Of a stretch of DNA of 64,000 nt, positions 58,769-64,000 are shown piece by piece. The position numbers and the translations under genes were made by a program. The notes beneath the pieces were generated by a model, which saw only the letters and a list, made by a program, of their open reading frames with translations, had not been told where the DNA came from and ran no database searches. The DNA is from Gigaspora margarita (lineage: Eukaryota; Glomeromycota; Glomeromycetes; Diversisporales; Gigasporaceae), in assembly GCA_009809945.1 (NCBI GenBank), contig WTPW01000939.1, positions 4,766-68,765 of the forward strand, in the 5' to 3' direction. Position 1 is the stretch's first letter; each line of letters opens with the position of its first letter.

Positions 58769-59325
58769 TAGATGTCTTATCTGGTCAAAAATTTTGTATT
58801 CGGATATTCATTTGGTCAATCTTTTTAATATTCAAATATTCATTCAAAAATTTTGAAAGTATTCAATGAATATTTACTGAATATTCATTGAATATTAAAT
58901 ATATAGTACTAAATATAAAAAAAAATAATGTAGCATAATTCAAAAACAAATAATTTTAAAAAATTCTCTTTAAGAAATTTGTTGTCTTAATTCAAAGCCA
59001 CAATTTTGTTAAAATAGATATTTATTTATTTAATTTATAATTATAAACGTTATAATATTTTAAAGTTTATATATATTTAAAATTTTGGTATTAAAAATTA
59101 GTTATATATATTTTTTAACTAATTAGAATTTATTATACAAAAATTAGCCAATCATATTTGATTATTAATATCAAAATTTGCTACTTTTAATATATATATA
59201 TTCAATGAATATATTTAGTGAAAATTTTAAATATTCAAATATTCATTTGGTGAAAATTTTATATATTCAAATATTCAAACATTCAGTGAATATTTGAATA
59301 AAACATTCATTGGATCAGACCTCTA
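58769..59325. mobile_element. 557-bp hAT element, exact target duplication
   Basis: The ends TAGATGTC and, reverse-complemented, TAGAGGTC are flanked by exact copies of GTTTGGGT (58761-58768, 59326-59333). Both subterminal parts consist of repeated ATATTCA/TGAATAT words (for example GAATATTCATTGAATATT), a likely cluster of binding sites. No coding frame. Confidence 0.85.
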
Positions 59326-59391
59326 GTTTGGGTTTTTCAGGTTCAATCATGAACTTCATTTACGATATCATGTGACTTGATATCTTCGAGG

Positions 59392-59765
59392 CAGGGACCC
59401 GGAAAAATATCGATTTAATTTAGCAAAAATTTATATCGATTTGGTCAAAAATATCGATTTATATTGATATACTCATGATTGACCAATAAGAATTTAAGAA
59501 TTAATGTAACATTAAATAACGTGATCAGCATCTAAGTTCATGTTTTTCAGGAAGTTAGTTAGTTGATTGTCTACATCTCTGAAATCTGCTAACAGTTTAG
59601 GTTGGCCAAATTCATATTTCCTAGCCCAAATTATACTTTTAATTTTGCCCGAAGTAGTTAGTTACACTGCATAAAAAATTGTAAAAATATCGATTTCCTA
59701 TGATTTTGGTCTAAAATTTTTGATTTATATTGATTTATATATATCAATATTTTTCTGTGTTCCTG
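59392..59765. mobile_element. 374-bp hAT MITE sharing ends with the 9253-12169 hAT
   Basis: The ends CAGGGACCCGGAAAAATATC and, reverse-complemented, CAGGAACACAGAAAAATATT are flanked by CTTCGAGG (59384-59391) and CTTCGAGA (59766-59773). The first 9 bases, CAGGGACCC, equal the left end of the transposase-bearing hAT. ATCGATTT words repeat inside. Confidence 0.8.
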
Positions 59766-60187
59766 CTTCGAGATCACGAGTAATTCTGTTTCTCGCTCCA
59801 ATTAGGTCCAATTAAATCCCAGCGGCAGCTGGAGGCAGACGGAAATTGGAAAACAATTGACGGTAAGAATCACGAGATTTGATTGTAGATCAATAATCAT
59901 AGAGTCATGGGATAGTATTGTTTGATATAAAAGGTAATCAATATGTAATTCCAATGATGTTTTTATGTAAATACGATTGATCAACTAATAATTCTTTTTA
60001 CTCTTTTAATTTATCAATTATTTGATAAATATGAGGTCAAGAATTATACGATTTTTACAAAGGCTAGGTATATTTCTTATTACGATTTTAGGTAAATAGT
60101 ATTAACGATTTTATTAGGAACAGGTAATTTTTGGGCCAGGCTTTGAGGAAGACTTAACTAACACCTCTACTCTGATTTCGAAGGTTA
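59766..60187. other. Spacer with a possible orphan exon
   Basis: A short GC-richer stretch (59815-59862) reads SQRQLEADGNWKTID on the plus strand and ends in a good donor context, GACG|GTAAG. No start codon, partner exon or family is recognised. It could be a chance frame. Confidence 0.2.
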
Positions 60188-60339
60188 GGGAAGTGACAAA
60201 AATCAGGTGATTTTTTAGGGGGGGAGGAGGTAAAATAAGTTGAAATTATATATAAGAACCTGATCAAATCTATATTAAGGAGAGGGGAGGGGGAGTAGGC
60301 CTCTAATAAAAAATAATCAGATGATTAATGACATGGTCC
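60188..60339. mobile_element. 152-bp Harbinger-like MITE, copy 3
   Basis: Closely matches 3541-3691 over its full length. The ends GGGAAGTGACA and, reverse-complemented, GGACCATGTCA are flanked by TTA on both sides (60185-60187, 60340-60342). Confidence 0.8.
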
Positions 60340-61330
60340 TTACTACTTAACAAGTTCGAATTTAACTCACGCTTGAGGGAACAAAGATAGCATTTTTATA
60401 CTTTTTCAACTACCTAATTACATCATATCTTGAACTGGCTTTACTTTTCAAAAATAGGTAATGGCCAAGTTCAAACAGAGCAGAAAATATATAAAATGTA
60501 GAAAGCTTAAAAAGTTCAGTACAAATAGTTCAGATAGATCGAAAATTCGGAAGGGAAAAATGGTGCAAAAAGTTGGTTTAAAAGTACATAAAGTATAGTT
60601 CGAAAAGTACAGTGTATCAAGTACAAAAAGTGCGAGTTACAAATAAGGTAAGGCTCACAGCTATTTTTAGGTTTCGAATAGACTACAGTAATTGATTTCT
60701 TATTTATATAGGAATATTTAAAAAAAAGTAATACGTATAAAAAAAATAAAATAAGATATAGTTGGGTACCCAGGGGCCCTTCACAATGTCCATATCTACT
60801 AACGATTGAATTAATAAGTTACCGCAGAATTAAATAATTGTCAGTATCAAATACTTATCGATTCTTTATTAGTAATTTTTTCTATCGTCCTAGAATTTTG
60901 AAATTAGTTGTAATAATAGTATGATATTAAAAATAAAATTGACTAGCTTTAAAAAACCCCGTACAAACCGAGACAGTGAAAAAAAATTGCTAAAAACATA
61001 ATTAAAAAATTATGTATATAATGCAAAACGAAAAATCAACTTTGCATGGCCTAATACAATATAGAATACTCATTTCTAACGCCCTTTAAACAATTCGATC
61101 GTTTATTATACAATAAAATTTTCTGCAATTTTTATAATTTCTGTTTTTTTTTTGAGTTTATTTTTATTCATATTATCCTCAATGAGTTCAACAACATTTA
61201 TCTGTATCTTCATCTTTATAGTTTCGTCATGCTTTGCAGTTTCATTAGTTTCATCACCTTTTTCATCAGCATGAAACTTAAGGTTTCATCTAACAACTAT
61301 ATTTCTGCTCAAATTATAATTCCCGGGTAA
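60340..61330. other. Intergenic stretch, no gene recognised
   Basis: AT-rich DNA with short A/G-rich repeats (AAAAAGTTC, AAAGTAC words at 60480-60650). No frame of note, RNA gene or target duplication was identified. Confidence 0.4.
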
Positions 61331-61692
61331 GATTTTTTTAAAATATATATCGGGTTTGATCGGGCTTTACGGGTCAATAAACAGAGCCCGAACCCGACCC
61401 GATACTTTAATAGGCCCGGCCCGAACCTGACCCGATTTATCCTGGGTCTGAACCCGGCCCGACCCGCAAAATTTCGGGTTAAACCCGACCTGTCCTGTAC
61501 CCTAGGTACTTACTAACACCCTAACCCTAAATTTTTAATTTCACGAACTTAGTTTGAATTTCCTTTTTGGGTTTGTATCACTCGCATTACTGACAATTCA
61601 TAACTTTATTACTGTATTACAGTATTAACAGTTGGTTGACGTCATTTTTAAATATTATCACGTGCTTTCCACTGACATTGAGTTCAGGAGTT

Positions 61693-63948
61693 TTATCCAC
61701 ATTCTCTGCCTACCCATTCTAGAAAATTATTTATGTCCGTATCCGTTTTTTCTAGGTCAAGTTCCAAGAATTTTCTTGCCACTTGCTCGCAGGTAGCGTA
61801 CAAACGACGTTCACGGTCGTCGACGAAAGGCGGTGGGATAGATTCGTATCGGGAAAAAAGGCAAGACAAATGTGTTGCTTTACTCAAGCAGAGGTTGATA
61901 ATTGAAACAATAAATACACAATGGATATAACCAAATGTAAACTTATAAATAAAAATATCTAAATAAAGATTCACCTCTTTTAACAATATGAGGGGGGACA
62001 CCGGCTAACGTAGCACAAAATGTGCCCCAAGATGAAGTACTCCGACCAGGTATAAGACTGAACAAAATTTATATTATTAGAATAAAATACTGAAATCTGA
62101 TTCTTAACATCAAAGATCATTCACCGGTATAAAAAAGTCAACTCTTCGTCCTTGTCATCGCTCATGATTTCCATAGTTGTCAGTGAAATCGGGAGAGATT
62201 GAGAAAGGAGGTTATTCTCAAAAATTTCTTGATAGATTATTAAATAATATTATTGACTGTAAATGACTACGCAGGAACACTCTGAAAATTTTTTGCAAAT
62301 CACATATTCATTTTCAGAGTTCTTTGGTAGTTGTAAATACAGAGATGTATTTTAAATGATAAAAACCATGAAAATGTGTTGCCGCAATTATTTTCGGGCA
62401 ATCTTTACCGCGCTTTAATAGATGCTCCATGACACCACAAAATAAACCAGCACCATCTATTTAATTTTGAACCATTAATTCAACTAATTTAATCATAGAC
62501 AGTTGTGTAGGATTACGTTGGCCCACCTGTAGAGCCAGTTCCTTTCCCGAATTCGTCAAAGATCAATAGAGACTTTAATGTCGAATTACGAAGCGCAATC
62601 GATATTTGTTGAAGATCAATCATGAATGCGCTTTGAATCTTTTAATATATGTATATTTATTATAAATTATTGGAATGCTAATAAATGATCATTCTTTTTT
62701 ACCTTCGAAACTGTCTCTTTAGTCTGAATACGAGTAAAAATTTTATCAGTTAGGCCGATAGTGGCCGATTCTGCTGGCACAAAGCTTGAAAATAATGAAA
62801 ACTTTTACATTTTTGCGGGTTATTTTTTTAATATACAACTTCATTAATGAAGAAACAATATTTACCTTCCAATATGTGCCATATAGACGATCAACGCGAC
62901 TTGCTTCAAATATACACTTTTTCCTGAATAATTAGCTCCACTTAGTAACATGACACTATTGTATGTATCTCTTTCACCAGTAAGGTTGTCTTCGTACATA
63001 TCATCGTCGTCGTTCAATATACCTCTACCCCCAATAAGTTTCGTATCATTAGCGACAAAAACATTAATGCAAAGTTCTTGCAATGGGTGTCTTACATTTT
63101 AAGAAATACGAAAAAAATTCAATTTTAGAAATGCCATCAATTTTAGAAATGTTCTATTTAAACATATCCATTTTTTACCTTCCTTTTTCAATTATTAAAA
63201 TATTTTCATCTGTTACAATAGGTCGATTATATCCATAACGTCTTGCAGATTCCGCAAAAGACAAAATACTTTATTTTAAATATAATCAAAATAAAAATTC
63301 TTAAAATTTATTGAGCATATATAATTAATATTATAATTAATATTTGTTACCAATCAAGTTCAGCACAAACAGCACTTGAATTTAGAAATAATGGAACATA
63401 TTCTAATATACGGTCTTGAAGCTTCTGCACTATTTCAATTTCACGATCTGCGAAATAAAGAATATTCACATATGTAAGCAAGAACTTTTATTGAAAATTC
63501 AAGAATCAATTCATACATTCATACCAACAATAAGACCATGTATATCACCTAAATATTCGTCAAGTTCTATTATATTATAAGTACAAAGGTCATGCACTTT
63601 CACTTATCACACGATAACACAATATCCAAAAGTTATTAACATGATTATAATACCTCTCATCCTGTCATTTTTATAATAAACAGTAGTAGCAGTACTAAAC
63701 TAATCACACATTTGAAGGAACAGTCGAAAGGATTTTGTATCAATAATAAATGTAAGTAATCAAAATGCTTAGATAAAAAACTAACATACTTGATAGTACA
63801 ATCCGTCAATTTTAAAATCCTCTTCATCCCTCCATTCTGATTTCAACGGGACAGTGACAAGATACCCCAATTGGGGGAAATAAATTACGTTCAAGGTGGA
63901 TGCAAACTCAGTGGGAATCGATGTGCTAATTTCACTTGCAACTTCGAA
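61693..63948 (-). CDS. MSH5: MSH5, meiotic MutS homologue, C-terminal 447 residues (5' end outside window)
   Basis: MSH5 pairs with MSH4 to form the MutSgamma clamp that stabilises meiotic crossover intermediates in the nucleus. Twelve exons join in one frame with GT-AG introns: 63790-63948, 63654-63699, 63525-63596, 63351-63447, 63179-63268, 62866-63090, 62703-62784, 62527-62638, 62367-62456, 62125-62227, 61975-62057 and 61693-61877 (stop TAA at 61693-61695). Their lengths sum to 1344 bp and every junction keeps phase. The product has a MutS core segment (ELDEYLGDIHG), the RRYGYNRP and GRHPLQELC motifs typical of MSH5, Walker A GANYSGKS at visible residues 206-213, GSFVPAES, the signature helix ETVSKIQSAFMIDLQQ, Walker B IFDEFGKGT near 285, and the late motif PGRSTSSWG. 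The usual Pro of the Walker A loop is Ala. An acidic stretch, NDDDDMYEDN, precedes Walker A. No in-frame stop or frameshift was seen, so the gene looks functional. The exon upstream of 63948 must lie beyond 64000. Confidence 0.95.
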
Positions 63949-64000
63949 CTAAAATGATTAATTCACGAAAAATGTTTAGGCGTATAGGGTGAAAATTAAT

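Larger units (their letters stand above)
56391..61520. mobile_element. Possible 5.1-kb hAT-like element with GC-rich ends (or two separate relatives)
   Basis: The left end TACTGGGGTACTTATAGGGT and the right end, reverse-complemented, TAGTAAGTACCTAGGGTACA look like one pair of termini. Both sides then carry many GACCCGA, GGCCCGACC and GGGTCGGGC words (56640-56770; 61340-61500). An 8-bp duplication is not convincing. Four smaller elements (57455, 58769, 59392, 60188) lie between. No transposase was recognised. If the ends are unrelated insertions, the DNA between them would be host intergenic sequence downstream of MSH5. Confidence 0.35.

Noticed and set aside
61733-61930. 65-codon plus frame
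   Set aside because: Antisense to the last MSH5 exon, where the minus-strand reading is clearly the conserved one.
1-64000. LTR-type or other capsid-bearing fossil elements
   Set aside because: No long direct terminal repeats, integrase, protease, capsid or envelope motifs were recognised; the RT sequence found is of LINE type with an AP-like endonuclease.

Overview
This is an AT-rich, gene-poor eukaryotic window. It holds one recognisable host gene, the meiotic MutS homologue MSH5, at the right edge on the minus strand. Its C-terminal 447 residues can be read across 12 exons with short GT-AG introns (61693-63948); the N-terminal part lies beyond the window. Almost everything else is transposable elements, many inserted into one another. 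The intron-rich MSH5, the extreme AT content and the mix of LINEs, tRNA-derived SINEs, hAT, Tc1 and many foldback or MITE-like elements fit a repeat-rich early-diverging fungus. An arbuscular mycorrhizal fungus (Rhizophagus or Glomus type) is my best guess, from resemblance rather than proof. No bacterial features, CRISPR array, rRNA, host tRNA or LTR-type element was recognised.

Layout. 1-576: right end of a TIR element (family here called CATCAGC) carrying a 57-bp hAT MITE. 579-2910: tandemly duplicated noncoding DNA, one copy of which holds a 300-bp MITE whose empty site is visible in the sister copy. 3541-3691: Harbinger-like MITE, followed by a LINE 3' remnant. 4717-6920: a TTAA-flanked element holding a TTA-flanked foldback element built of repeated palindromes. 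About 6955-13012: an old SINE opened by other elements, including a 2.9-kb hAT with a decayed transposase (9253-12169). 13051-18770: a pogo-like TIR element holding a 4.5-kb Mutator-like element (14057-18562) with an exact 9-bp target duplication and a 2.2-kb array of palindromes. 19212-21948: CATCAGC copy A, with an assembly gap and a young SINE. 22205-25035: a TAA-flanked element holding a hAT that holds a SINE. 25039-29220: a decayed minus-strand LINE with RNase H, split by a hAT and a SINE. 30253-39010: a second copy of the old SINE, opened by CATCAGC copy B (5.9 kb, itself with three insertions), a Tc1 element and two hAT MITEs. 39205-50727: a minus-strand two-ORF LINE (ORF1, then endonuclease-RT ORF2) split by CATCAGC copy C, a 2.1-kb hAT and a 78-bp MITE. 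50930-55854: foldback elements and more hAT MITEs. 56391-61520: GC-rich hAT-like ends flanking four more MITEs, just downstream of MSH5.

The target duplications (8 bp hAT, 9 bp Mutator-like, TA, TWA, TTAA, 11-12 bp retroposon) allow a relative order of insertion to be read directly. Most recognised elements appear immobile: the LINE RT active site reads YIDN, the Tc1 and hAT transposases are broken, and the rest are non-autonomous. The most unusual material is the CATCAGC family, the Mutator-like element filled with palindrome arrays, and foldback building blocks shared between elements of different classes.
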